29,539 nt of DNA from a virus. The notes under the pieces are model-generated. The model did no database searches. It saw only the letters and a program-made list of their open reading frames with translations, and had not been told where the DNA came from. How positions within the stretch are numbered: the first letter of the stretch is position 1; each line of letters opens with the position of its first letter. Shown piece by piece: positions 22,544-28,800 of the stretch. The translations under genes and the position numbers were made by a program. Location: the IMG/VR virus record IMGVR_UViG_3300037485_000651, positions 1-29,539 of that record. The stretch is one strand, 5' to 3'.

Positions 22544-22732
22544 TTAATTTTCTTCAATACTGCTGTATAATTGCAAAAGAAAACTCCATGCAAAACTGAA
22601 AATAACACACGCCACCCTTGCCGCAAAACTCCAAGTAAATGGGTCAAATTCTGCTTGCATAAAAGCAAATAGAAAATAAGGAAATAGCAGATACCAAAAT
22701 AATTGACGCATCCATTTGTATTTTTTTCTCAT
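22544..22732 (-). CDS. Small two-span membrane protein
   Basis: The 62-residue product starts MRKKYKWMRQLFWYLLFPYF and continues LFAFMQAEFDPFTWSFAARV, then ACVIFSFAWSFLLQLY. Two hydrophobic segments (about residues 11-26 and 38-57) flank a short acidic loop, with a basic N-terminus that should face the cytoplasm. The family is unknown. Paired with the similar-sized membrane gene just downstream, it fits a pair of envelope-interacting accessory proteins. Confidence 0.65.
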   Translation of the reverse strand: MRKKYKWMRQLFWYLLFPYFLFAFMQAEFDPFTWSFAARVACVIFSFAWSFLLQLYSSIEEN

Positions 22733-22758
22733 TTTGATTTTATTTTTAAGGTTTTAGA

Positions 22759-22983
22759 TTATTGCCCGAACCCTGTTATCCAGCATATCACTGCATAAGG
22801 ATTGAAACAGTCAAGAGGATAGCGGTCGTTACGTGGATTTTGCTTGTGAACAGTTAATTTTTTCCTAAGCATCTCACCTCTTATGGTGCTGTAATCATAG
22901 CCTGTTTCTTTTTCGATTTGCCTCATGTTCATCCCTGTGGCTGCAAGCTCTCTAATCCTTTTGTTTTTATTATTTGTGTTCAT
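22759..22983 (-). CDS. Small helix-turn-helix protein
   Basis: The 74-residue protein has a clear helix-turn-helix: KRIRELAATGMNMRQIEKET, turn, GYDYSTIRGEMLRKK (residues 8-42), the pattern of small phage regulators and resolvase-type HTH. The C-terminus (DCFNPYAVICWITGFGQ) is short and hydrophobic. It lies between the DnaA-like gene and the membrane protein pair. It may regulate early genes or join replication control; both are inference. Confidence 0.7.
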   Translation of the reverse strand: MNTNNKNKRIRELAATGMNMRQIEKETGYDYSTIRGEMLRKKLTVHKQNPRNDRYPLDCFNPYAVICWITGFGQ

Positions 22984-23035
22984 GGCTTGTATTTAAAAGT
23001 GATGTTGGTAAAAACTTTAAAAAAAAATCTTTTAC

Positions 23036-23383
23036 TTAATTAGCAAGTTCCTGCATTTCTAATAAAATTTTATTTGCATTTTCAGCACACATAACATCGG
23101 TAGAGTAGATATTATTAAAAGACTTTATCCCTGCCATTACAGTGGTATGATCCCTGCCAAACATTTTTCCAATGTACGGCAACTTTAGTTGATAGTAATT
23201 TCTTAGAACGTAAAAAATAAAGTTGCGGCAGTCGGCTGTAGGCCTATCCCTTTTCTTTGAATATACATCAGCAATAGGCACTTCCGTTTTATTGCAGATA
23301 AATTCTATTGCAGTATCAATTTCCCTTTCTTGTGTTTTTGCTTTTTCCGGAATAGCTACCGTTACGCATGGATTGCAGTTCAT
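23036..23383 (-). CDS. DnaA domain IV-like protein
   Basis: This 115-residue protein is close to the C-terminal DNA-binding domain of DnaA alone: VPIADVYSKKRDRPTADCRN near residues 36-55, then FIFYVLRNYYQLKLPYIGKM, and the signature GRDHTTVMAGIKSF near 76-89. The AAA+ part is absent, and the N-terminal 35 residues are short. Such proteins may recruit host DnaA or compete with it at origin boxes, or bind the phage origin. A phage that encodes both this and a Lin1244-like initiator may rely on the host replisome. Confidence 0.85.
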   Translation of the reverse strand: MNCNPCVTVAIPEKAKTQEREIDTAIEFICNKTEVPIADVYSKKRDRPTADCRNFIFYVLRNYYQLKLPYIGKMFGRDHTTVMAGIKSFNNIYSTDVMCAENANKILLEMQELAN

Positions 23384-23403
23384 TTTAATTTGGTTTTATA
23401 ATG

Positions 23404-23745
23404 TTAAAAATCTAAGCCATAAATCCACTCGATATCACTCATTGACTTCACAAGAAAATACCAGCAATTAGCCGCCCCTGCTGCATCCATAAAAGCTATC
23501 TGTTCCTTGCTTAACTTATCCTTACCAACCTTTATTTCGGCACAAACAAATCTCCCAGTCTTTTTATGGAAGCCGATAATGTCGGGGATTCCCTTAGTTG
23601 CGCTGTTAGCCCTGTATGCCTTTATCTTAGCGTCATACACGCCTACATTGTTCTGCCGCCATACGTGAAAGCCTTTTAGCGTTAACGCTTTTAGAGTTTC
23701 TTTTGTCAGGTCGTTTGCTGATGCAGCATGATTGATTTTAGCCAT
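23404..23745 (-). CDS. VRR-NUC domain nuclease
   Basis: At 113 residues the protein matches a stand-alone VRR-NUC nuclease: VWRQNNVGVYDAK near residue 28, then KGIPDIIGFHKKTGRFVCAE followed by IKVGKDKLSKEQIAFMD. The GxPD...xEIK core carries the metal-binding Asp, Glu and Lys of the PD-(D/E)XK fold. In phages such nucleases probably resolve branched DNA from replication or recombination. Its start overlaps the short upstream gene at 23706-23873 by 40 bases. Confidence 0.9.
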   Translation of the reverse strand: MAKINHAASANDLTKETLKALTLKGFHVWRQNNVGVYDAKIKAYRANSATKGIPDIIGFHKKTGRFVCAEIKVGKDKLSKEQIAFMDAAGAANCWYFLVKSMSDIEWIYGLDF

Positions 23746-23873
23746 TGTAAATTTAATTTGTATTGATAAGGTATTGGAAGTAACCGATAATAGATATTAC
23801 CGGTCTTGATAATAATCTTGTTGGGTTCAGGAGGTGATAGTAAAACCTGTGGTTTTTCAATTAGTTTTTTCAA
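23706..23873 (-). CDS. Candidate short gene with TTG start
   Basis: A 55-codon frame fills the gap between two recognised genes. It would start with TTG at 23873, whose last two bases overlap the upstream TGA (TTGA), a common coupling. The product (KKLIEKPQVLLSPPEPNKII, then YYRLLPIPYQYKLNLQWLKS) is basic and Pro/Tyr-rich with no known domain. It overlaps the nuclease gene by 40 bases. The frame bridges the 124-base gap with no stop, which supports coding, but the TTG start and overlap keep confidence low. Confidence 0.4.
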   Translation of the reverse strand: MKKLIEKPQVLLSPPEPNKIIIKTGNIYYRLLPIPYQYKLNLQWLKSIMLHQQTT

Positions 23874-24223
23874 TCCAATTTTGATTTGTAATGATTCGTT
23901 ATTTTTTCCATCTGAAAATCATAGTAACGAGTAAAAGTATCAAACCCTTCATTGTTCTTTGTGTAGTTAACATACAGAACCCCTCTTAATCTTTGCGATG
24001 GAGATTTACCTTTTTCTCCATAACCTGATTCGAGATTCGATAAAACCTCTTTTTCTTCAGCCTTAAACGGATCACTCTTAAAAGCTAAGTAACCAAATTG
24101 CCCCGTGTTTTCAATTAACCCCATCAAATCCTGCGGGTTAAGTTCGTTAGTTTCAAACGTTACCTTTAACGTTTTATCCTTAAGGCTACGGTATCCTTCT
24201 AATTGTGCAGGTATTATTATCAT
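23870..24223 (-). CDS. Uncharacterised protein next to SSB-like gene
   Basis: The 117-residue protein begins MIIIPAQLEGYRSLKDKTLK and has KSPSQRLRGVLYVNYTKNNE and FDTFTRYYDFQMEKITNHYK near the end. The C-terminal half is a pattern I recall from replication regions of Bacteroidota phages; no function is known to me. It sits 23 bases after the SSB-like gene and may belong to the same recombination/replication unit. Confidence 0.7.
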   Translation of the reverse strand: MIIIPAQLEGYRSLKDKTLKVTFETNELNPQDLMGLIENTGQFGYLAFKSDPFKAEEKEVLSNLESGYGEKGKSPSQRLRGVLYVNYTKNNEGFDTFTRYYDFQMEKITNHYKSKLD

Positions 24224-24246
24224 TTGTTGATTTTTTTACTTAAATA

Positions 24247-24864
24247 TTAGAACGGTAAATCGTCTTCATGTTGGGCTTGCGTTTGTACAACATTAGGCTG
24301 ATGAATAGCAGCGTATTCCAAGCTGCCCTTCATTTTATCCTTTATGAAGTCCGGCAATGCTTCAAACGCCTCCTGATTAAAGCTGTCATAAGAAAGAACA
24401 AAGGTCGGGTTCATCTGCTCCGGCATTGTTACGCCTTTGAGTAAAGGTGTAATCCCAGCAATGTTGGCGTAAATTTTTGTAGGGTCGCTTTTGCTCGGCT
24501 TATGAATTATGTTAATCATGCAGGGCTTTCCAATTAGCTTTGTAATGTCAAAGGCCCTTGCTTCTTCTTCTGTGAAGTCCTTGCCTCTCCAACTTTTAAG
24601 GTCGGCACGTAGGCTGCTTTTCTCGTGCATTGAAAGCGTGTACTCCTTACTGGTAACAAGAGGCTGCTCTCCCTTATCTTCATTAAATACTTTTAGTTCA
24701 GTCGGCAGCTCCCAGCCGATGCGGACTTTTTTTAGCACTTTGTTTTCGCCCATTATCAACTCGTTTACCGTGCCGATTTCAATCATTTGATAGCACCGGG
24801 CAATGTAATTACCTGCCGGGATGATTTCTCTTACTGTTGAATTTGTTGTTGCTGTGATAGCCAT
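24247..24864 (-). CDS. ssDNA-binding-like protein ending in DDLPF
   Basis: The 205-residue protein has a beta-rich N-terminal part (GNYIARCYQMIEIGTV, ENKVLKKVRIGWELP) consistent with an OB-like fold and ends in EDDLPF, the acidic tip that single-stranded DNA-binding proteins use to hold partner enzymes. Between them KLIGKPCMINIIHKPSKSDP followed by TKIYANIAGI is the familiar 'GKxCxxxVxH....Y..I..I.P' segment of phage SSB-like proteins. It would coat single-stranded DNA during replication or recombination. Confidence 0.75.
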   Translation of the reverse strand: MAITATTNSTVREIIPAGNYIARCYQMIEIGTVNELIMGENKVLKKVRIGWELPTELKVFNEDKGEQPLVTSKEYTLSMHEKSSLRADLKSWRGKDFTEEEARAFDITKLIGKPCMINIIHKPSKSDPTKIYANIAGITPLLKGVTMPEQMNPTFVLSYDSFNQEAFEALPDFIKDKMKGSLEYAAIHQPNVVQTQAQHEDDLPF

Positions 24865-24889
24865 TGTGTTTTGTTTTTATGGTTTATAA

Positions 24890-25096
24890 TTATTTGTAGT
24901 TATTGGTTTGCCTGTTGAGTTTTCTTTTTTGCCTTTGGTTTAGCATTTTGCTTGGAATTGGCGCACGGCCTCCGTTAGTTAATGCAGTTACCCTAATGCT
25001 ATTGAGGTCTGAATGATTCATGCCTTCGGGTAAACTTTGGCTTCTTGAAAAAATAGCAGCAATAGTGGCAATTAATCCTAATGTTTTACTTTTCAT
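24890..25096 (-). CDS. Small basic protein with hydrophobic N-terminus
   Basis: The 68-residue product starts MKSKTLGLIATIAAIFSRSQ with a hydrophobic segment (residues 6-16) and ends in a basic tail (NQRQKRKLNRQTNNYK). The N-terminus may act as a membrane anchor or weak signal, but the hydrophobic stretch is short. The family is unknown. It is preceded by an A-rich leader and lies in the leftward early operon. Confidence 0.55.
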   Translation of the reverse strand: MKSKTLGLIATIAAIFSRSQSLPEGMNHSDLNSIRVTALTNGGRAPIPSKMLNQRQKRKLNRQTNNYK

Positions 25097-25125
25097 GTAT
25101 TTTTTTTTAATTGTTATTTGTATAA

Positions 25126-25281
25126 TTAGTTTTTGTATGGTTCAGTAGCAGTTCTATTAATCTGCTCCATTTCTTTCCTTTCTTTTTTGATTTGTTTTTT
25201 AATCGGCGCATAGTAAAAAAAATAATAGATTAGTGAAATTGTTAGTAGCAATAATGCGAAAATAAACATCAGGAATTGCAT
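25126..25281 (-). CDS. Small single-span membrane protein
   Basis: An ORF of 51 codons runs from ATG 25281 to TAA 25126. It encodes MQFLMFIFALLLLTISLIYY followed by FFYYAPIKKQIKKERKEMEQ, so a strong N-terminal membrane segment (residues 3-24) and a charged cytoplasmic-type tail. It overlaps the gene before it by 13 bases, and no other ORF explains the 172-base gap between 25097 and 25268. Function unknown; topology resembles small phage membrane proteins. Confidence 0.65.
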   Translation of the reverse strand: MQFLMFIFALLLLTISLIYYFFYYAPIKKQIKKERKEMEQINRTATEPYKN

Positions 25282-25646
25282 GGCGGTAGTTTTAGATGGG
25301 TGAGGTAATTAGGTTGCCTGGTTGCATTTTCAATGTCATCGGAAACGTAAACATTGTATGCCATACCATACCCGTTCGTAAATGGAGTGGTTATAACTAC
25401 AAGATACAATTCCTTTTCCGTGTCCTCTACTTCAAGCATGAGGTTGTTCGACGATTCATAAAAATTAGTATAAGATCCGTTAATCTGCCATGTTTTTTTT
25501 ATGCCATTAACCGCACCACCTAACGGAAATTGGTCATCGGTTTCAAAGTTAGTTAAATGCTTCACTTCCCTGCCATCGGCAGTTACTGGTTTGCCGCCTG
25601 CCTTCCATGCTTCGATGCTGAAGGGGATTGTTTTTGTTTTTTTCAT
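25269..25646 (-). CDS. Small phage protein, paralogue of 26179-26622 product
   Basis: This 125-residue protein starts MKKTKTIPFSIEAWKAGGKP, with VTADGREVKHLTNF, then FPLGGAVNGIKKTW and a later hydrophobic LYLVVITTPF. The protein encoded at 26179-26622 has the same plan (W.SGDYLKVVTGL, LLEFTEF, YPLIGSANGYRKSF, DLFLIVAD), so the two are probably paralogues. The 'W..G....T..G..V..L..F......PL.G...G' layout occurs in small early proteins of many phages; role unknown. It is coupled to the upstream gene by ATGA. Confidence 0.7.
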   Translation of the reverse strand: MKKTKTIPFSIEAWKAGGKPVTADGREVKHLTNFETDDQFPLGGAVNGIKKTWQINGSYTNFYESSNNLMLEVEDTEKELYLVVITTPFTNGYGMAYNVYVSDDIENATRQPNYLTHLKLPPCNS

Positions 25647-26182
25647 TGTATCATTGTTTTAAGGTGATTGATTTGTTCAGAACTTGCCGCATAAAATGCC
25701 GCAGAACTTGCCGCAGAATATGCCGCATCACTTGCCGCATCACTTGCCGCATAAAATACCGCAGAACTTGCCGCAGAAAATGCCGCAGAACTTGCCGCAG
25801 AATATGCCGCAGAATATGCCGCAGAAAGTTCTTCATCCGTAGAACTTGCCGCAGAATATGCCGCAGAATATGCCGCAGAAAGTTCTTCATCCGTTGCCTC
25901 GCCATTAGCATATCTTTCAGCTACATTACAAGCCTCTACACTTCTTGCATCAGGGTTTTTAATTAACTTCAAAGCCTCCCTTGCACACCACACGGCAAAT
26001 AATCTCAAAGTTTTTACATCAATAAATTCCTCCCTAAGAACCACCCATAGCCTATCGTGAGGAGGGCAATCTTCTACATTTAGAATGTCAAGTACCGTAC
26101 CTGTCCAGTCTTCGGGAATGTATTTTATCGGGTCGTAACAAAGCGTTAACGCCTTGATGTCGTTGTATGTTATTTGTTTCAT
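25643..26182 (-). CDS. Protein with alanine-rich YSAA repeats
   Basis: The product from ATG 26182 has 179 residues. A longer frame begins at 26236, but the ATG at 26182 overlaps the upstream TGA (ATGA), so it is the better start. Residues 1-105 form an alpha-helical domain (DIKALTLCYDPIKYIPEDW, DRLWVVLREEFIDVKTLRLF followed by AVWCAREAL, RSVEACNVAERYANGEATDE). The C-terminal 70 residues are an Ala/Ser/Tyr repeat of SAAY and SAAS units. Similar helical domain plus Ala-rich tails occur in phage accessory proteins I have seen; an immunity- or superinfection-type role has been suggested for look-alikes but is not shown here. Confidence 0.75.
   Translation of the reverse strand: MKQITYNDIKALTLCYDPIKYIPEDWTGTVLDILNVEDCPPHDRLWVVLREEFIDVKTLRLFAVWCAREALKLIKNPDARSVEACNVAERYANGEATDEELSAAYSAAYSAASSTDEELSAAYSAAYSAASSAAFSAASSAVFYAASDAASDAAYSAASSAAFYAASSEQINHLKTMIQ
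25684..25894 (-). repeat. Coding 12-nt repeats with a 54-nt tandem duplication
   Basis: The DNA cycles with a 12-base period (GCCGCAGAACTT-type units). Within it, 25787-25840 and 25841-25894 are perfect, adjacent 54-base copies, encoding TDEELSAAYSAAYSAASS twice. The perfect identity implies recent duplication by slippage or unequal exchange. Repeat units are in frame, so copy changes alter only the tail length. Confidence 0.85.
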
Positions 26183-26622
26183 ACTGTATATTTTTCTTTG
26201 GTGATAAAATCTAAATCCTGAATTACCTTGTGCCATGACTTGACAGCAAATATCTGTGATGCTTTCAAGTCGGGGAATGTGTAAACAAACGCATCACGAC
26301 TTTGCAACTTTTCCGCACGCACCTTAATAAAATTGCCTGTTGCTTCCCATTGGTTATTATCAACCGGGATGTTGTAATCAAATTCAATTGGTTCGTTATC
26401 GGCAACGATTAGGAAAAGGTCTTCGGCATTTTCTACTTCATCTGTGAGGTAATGTCCTTTTTTAGTGAAGGATTTTCGGTATCCGTTTGCAGAGCCGATA
26501 AGGGGATAATTTATAAGTGTTTTAAACTCTGTAAACTCCAATAATTCTGTATCAAGACCTGTTACTACTTTAAGGTAATCACCGCTTTTCCAGCGGTCGT
26601 AATCGAATTTTACTTTTTTCAT
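26179..26622 (-). CDS. Small phage protein, paralogue of 25269-25646 product
   Basis: This 147-residue protein starts MKKVKFDYDRWKSGDYLKVV, with ELLEFTEFKTLINYPLIGSA then NGYRKSFTKKGHY, DLFLIVAD and a C-terminal extension (KSWHKVIQDLDFITKEKYTV) absent from the shorter paralogue. Only the first 100 residues are shared. It overlaps the repeat protein gene by four bases (ATGA). I do not know its function; two copies around the repeat gene suggest duplication of an early-gene unit. Confidence 0.7.
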   Translation of the reverse strand: MKKVKFDYDRWKSGDYLKVVTGLDTELLEFTEFKTLINYPLIGSANGYRKSFTKKGHYLTDEVENAEDLFLIVADNEPIEFDYNIPVDNNQWEATGNFIKVRAEKLQSRDAFVYTFPDLKASQIFAVKSWHKVIQDLDFITKEKYTV

Positions 26623-26639
26623 TGTTTATGGTTTTTTGG

Positions 26640-26876
26640 TTAAAAATACTGTTTTTCATCTACCGGGCAGCCGTCAGTCTTTTGCATTGCCTCATACATT
26701 TTATTGCACAACTCCTGGCTCTTCACTTTCCGTTCCCATGCTTCGCTGTCGAACAGGTAGGCGGGCTTGCTTGTAATCTTATTGCTTGCGTAAAACAGCG
26801 CATCCTCCGCTTTATTCTTTACAGAAATAGCGTTTATGAATGCTGCATTGGCTCGGGCTTGTTGTTCGTCTGTCAT
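26640..26876 (-). CDS. Small soluble phage protein
   Basis: The 78-residue protein (MTDEQQARANAAFINAISVK, then EDALFYASNKITSKPAYLFD and VKSQELCNKMYEAMQKTDGC) is helical and charged, with no recognised domain. It sits in the leftward early operon, 17 bases from the next gene, with an A-rich leader. A plausible role in the phage early response cannot be narrowed further. Confidence 0.6.
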   Translation of the reverse strand: MTDEQQARANAAFINAISVKNKAEDALFYASNKITSKPAYLFDSEAWERKVKSQELCNKMYEAMQKTDGCPVDEKQYF

Positions 26877-26914
26877 TGTAATGAGCAGTTGTAAGGATGC
26901 TGCACCCCTGTTGG

Positions 26915-27133
26915 TTATACTAAGTAAATGTCGTTGTAATGCTCGCCATTTCTAAATTCCATAATGTGAGCGTAATATAATCCTGGAAAAATTTCATCAT
27001 CAGAAATTTGATTTCCTAAAATACCCCATTTGGCAACAGCTTGTTTGTGTGCGTTTTCAAGTGTACCTAAATTGCCTTTGCTAAATCTTTTTCCAGCAGC
27101 ATCAACGATTGTTAGTTCGATTTCTGTTTTCAT
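26915..27133 (-). CDS. First gene of the leftward early operon
   Basis: The 72-residue protein (MKTEIELTIVDAAGKRFSKG, then NLGTLENAHKQAVAKWGIL) has a strand-helix pattern: an N-terminal beta hairpin, a helix at 26-38, then FPGLYYAHIMEFRNGEHYND. I do not recognise a family. It is the leader gene of the leftward operon, directly downstream of a good promoter (TTTG and TATCTTTG, 18 bases apart) and of a 14-base palindrome that could be an operator, so it should be expressed first. Confidence 0.7.
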   Translation of the reverse strand: MKTEIELTIVDAAGKRFSKGNLGTLENAHKQAVAKWGILGNQISDDEIFPGLYYAHIMEFRNGEHYNDIYLV

Positions 27134-27154
27134 GATTTTTAGTTTTTTGGTTTG

Positions 27155-27194
27155 TTTGATAAATCAAAGATAGAACCTTTTTTTGAAAAACAAA
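27155..27194 (-). promoter_or_regulatory. Leftward early promoter with overlapping palindrome
   Basis: On the leftward strand TTTG (27194-27191) and TATCTTTG (27172-27165) are 18 bases apart, matching the Bacteroidota -33/-7 promoter, with the last box perfect to TAnnTTTG. The palindrome TTTGATAAATCAAA (27155-27168; six-base arms, two-base centre) covers the -7 end and the expected start of transcription. A regulator bound there would block transcription. It is the best promoter in the window. Confidence 0.65.
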
Positions 27195-27229
27195 AAAATA
27201 TTTTATTTTTTTCTTTAATTTTTTTCCCT

Positions 27230-27237
27230 TAGCTTTG
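27230..27237 (+). promoter_or_regulatory. Rightward promoter -7 box for the HTH gene
   Basis: TAGCTTTG matches TAnnTTTG exactly and lies six bases before the ATG at 27244 within a long T-rich, AT-rich stretch. No TTTG at about -33 is seen; the T-rich tract occupies that place. If used, the message would start at or just before the ATG and be nearly leaderless. Confidence 0.55.
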
Positions 27238-27243
27238 CAAAAT

Positions 27244-27462
27244 ATGGAAAACAAGACGTACACGATTAGACACAAAGAAGCAAATGCAGCCCTGGTAAGG
27301 GTTTCAACGAAACTAAAGGCTGAGAAAGAACTCATGCCGGCATGTAAAAAAATTGCTAAAATAGTTAGCATCCACCCCAACACGGTAAAAAATTACTTGC
27401 TTGGCCAGGGAAAGGATGGTTATCTTAAGGAGGAAATTTTAAACAATTTAAAAAATAAATAA
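27244..27462 (+). CDS. Small helix-turn-helix regulator of the divergent switch
   Basis: With the ATG at 27244 the product is 72 residues. Residues 35-61 (ACKKIAKIVSIHPNTVKNYL, then LGQGKDG) form a helix-turn-helix of the Cro/C1 type. The N-terminus (TYTIRHKEANAALVRVSTKL) is charged. A longer frame starting with TTG at 27235 exists but offers no benefit. It is the first gene of the rightward arm, divergent from the leftward operon, with promoters and a palindrome in the 110-base gap, so it is the likely regulator of one or both arms. Confidence 0.75.
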   Translation: MENKTYTIRHKEANAALVRVSTKLKAEKELMPACKKIAKIVSIHPNTVKNYLLGQGKDGYLKEEILNNLKNK

Positions 27463-27463
27463 G

Positions 27464-27673
27464 ATGGGAGCAGACTGGATATCATTTACAACTGAAACAG
27501 GGCTTAATGCAAAGTATCAAATCTACGGCGAAGATTTGAGAAATGATGTGAAAATTAAAATAGTAACATCAATGCCAAAAAGCTATTATCATTCGGCTTT
27601 AAACGAAGCCGGATCATATTATGACGAAACAATTTTACCAACACTAATTAATAATAAAAATGGCACGAACTAA
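27464..27673 (+). CDS. Small protein after the HTH gene
   Basis: The 69-residue product is MGADWISFTTETGLNAKYQI then YGEDLRNDVKIKIVTSMPKS, ending YYDETILPTLINNKNGTN. It starts one base after the HTH gene stop, so it is coupled to it. There is an N-terminal beta region and a Tyr-rich helix. I do not recognise it. It overlaps the next short gene by 14 bases. Confidence 0.6.
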   Translation: MGADWISFTTETGLNAKYQIYGEDLRNDVKIKIVTSMPKSYYHSALNEAGSYYDETILPTLINNKNGTN

Positions 27674-27815
27674 GGGTAGCGGATGGGGTGCTGGACCTTT
27701 AAACTATATAATCTGCCCTGCTTGTGGTAGAAAAAAAGCACTGTATAAAAAAGTAGATATAACAGCATATTTAAAATGCACGTTTTGTAAAGTATGGAGC
27801 AAGTTTGTAGAATAA
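27660..27815 (+). CDS. Short zinc-ribbon protein
   Basis: A 51-residue ORF (ATG 27660, TAA 27815) encodes two CxxC knuckles 20 residues apart: ICPAC and KCTFC, separated by a basic segment (GRKKALYKKVDITAYL). This is a classic small zinc ribbon that could bind nucleic acid. It overlaps the previous gene by 14 bases in another frame, and the knuckle pattern argues strongly that it is real. A copy of the conserved intergenic repeat begins nine bases after its stop. Confidence 0.7.
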   Translation: MARTKGSGWGAGPLNYIICPACGRKKALYKKVDITAYLKCTFCKVWSKFVE

Positions 27816-27823
27816 TACTTTTC

Positions 27824-27847
27824 CGCAACTAACAATTTAAAATAAAA
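27824..27847 (+). repeat. Short copy of the intergenic repeat
   Basis: CGCAACTAACAATTTAAA followed by ATAAA matches the core of the longer repeats at 28738-28800 and 29332-29395. It ends about five bases before the start of the 27853-28314 gene, so in each case the repeat leads into a start codon. Confidence 0.7.
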
Positions 27848-27852
27848 TACAA

Positions 27853-28314
27853 ATGAAAGTTAAAGTAGATAATTACAGAGGATGGGATATTTCCTTTGAT
27901 ACTGAAAAAGAAAACTTCTATGCAGAAAGTAATGAATATGATAGAGAAGAAACGAAAAAATCATTTGCTGCGGCAAAGAAGTTTATAGATGAATTTATAA
28001 AGGAAAATTTGAACTTTAAACCTGTGTGGGTTGAAGAAACGGCTAACGCATGCCGAAATGCTATTAAGGTAAAACTTATTGGCATTAGAAAAGATGGTCG
28101 TTTTGTTTACGAAGATAAAAAAGGCGAAAAGCAACAAATGTCTGATTGGAGTGAGAAAGATTACATTTTATGCAATCCCGACAACGATGTTTTTTACAGA
28201 CAAATAGCCGATTGTAATGCAAGGGTAAAATTAATTGATGAAGAAAGAAAAGAAATAGAAGCAAAAATTATAAGGGTTGGGCTGGCAGAACTTAAAAGAA
28301 AATTTACAGTATAA
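27853..28314 (+). CDS. Uncharacterised protein with a C-terminal coiled coil
   Basis: This 153-residue protein has an N-terminal strand-helix section (VDNYRGWDISFDTEKENFYA then FAAAKKFIDEFIKEN), a central beta part (VWVEETANACRNAIKVKLIG, RFVYEDKKGEKQQM) and a C-terminal coiled coil (CNARVKLIDEERKEIEAKII). I do not recognise it. It follows a conserved intergenic repeat and is the largest gene of the rightward arm. Confidence 0.65.
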   Translation: MKVKVDNYRGWDISFDTEKENFYAESNEYDREETKKSFAAAKKFIDEFIKENLNFKPVWVEETANACRNAIKVKLIGIRKDGRFVYEDKKGEKQQMSDWSEKDYILCNPDNDVFYRQIADCNARVKLIDEERKEIEAKIIRVGLAELKRKFTV

Positions 28315-28420
28315 CTATGGTAGTGCTAACCGCTAACCCGCCACTATCCCGCACCCTTAATAAACTTAAACCTGCACAATAAACTGAACGGCTTTATTAA
28401 GCAATTTAAACAATTAAAAA

Positions 28421-28735
28421 ATGAAACAAAAAACATTAATTAAACAGGCAATTGAACTTTTAGAGCAACATAGGAAAGCATTGCAGAAAATGGATTTGTT
28501 AGGCGTTCTTTTAGAAAACGAACTTACTCACAAGTCAAATGAAATAAACACCATTCAATTGTTATTAGCCAAACTAATACCAACAGAAGAAAAGCAAATG
28601 ATTGATTTTCATATTGAAGTTATGAAGATTGGGCTAATTCAAGAAGGTGGTAAAAAATGGTCAGAAGACTATTTACCTAGGATTAAAGAAACTGCTGAAA
28701 AGTATTATGGTCAAACTTTTGGTGATGTCGCTTAG
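28421..28735 (+). CDS. Uncharacterised helical protein
   Basis: The 104-residue product (MKQKTLIKQAIELLEQHRKA onward, then LLGVLLENELTHKSNEINTI) is mostly helical and charged and ends EKYYGQTFGDVA. It stops three bases before a 63-base intergenic repeat. The 106-base gap in front of it contains GCTAACC repeats and a weak GTAGTG/CACTAT palindrome but no ORF. Function unknown. Confidence 0.6.
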   Translation: MKQKTLIKQAIELLEQHRKALQKMDLLGVLLENELTHKSNEINTIQLLLAKLIPTEEKQMIDFHIEVMKIGLIQEGGKKWSEDYLPRIKETAEKYYGQTFGDVA

Positions 28736-28737
28736 GG

Positions 28738-28800
28738 TTGCCAATAACACGTCGCTTTACGCAACTAACAATTTAAAATAAACACATGAACGAAAAAGAA
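28738..28800 (+). repeat. Intergenic repeat, copy A
   Basis: This 63-base element differs from copy B (29332-29395) at only about four positions. It includes the TAAC/GCTTTACGCAAC cassette-end element (28745-28765), the AACTAACAATTTAAA leader, and the start ATGAACGAAAAAGAA of the following gene. It therefore spans one gene's end and the next gene's start. Confidence 0.8.

Noticed and set aside
22411-22668. Leftward 85-codon ORF
   Set aside because: It lies in another frame over two better small membrane genes (22347-22517 and 22544-22732), has no sensible domain, and starts without a good leader.
25684-25894. Regular short repeats that might suggest a CRISPR array
   Set aside because: The period is 12 bases without unique spacers, and the repeats encode SAAY/SAAS units in frame with a protein gene.
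25628-25966. Plus-strand ORF rich in Cys and Arg (RRTCRRIC repeats)
   Set aside because: It is the antisense of the coding repeat and exists only because the repeat lacks stops in that frame.
27102-27383. Leftward ORF of 93 codons across the divergent promoter region
   Set aside because: It runs antisense to the HTH gene and over both promoters; its Lys/Phe-rich end comes from A/T tracts.
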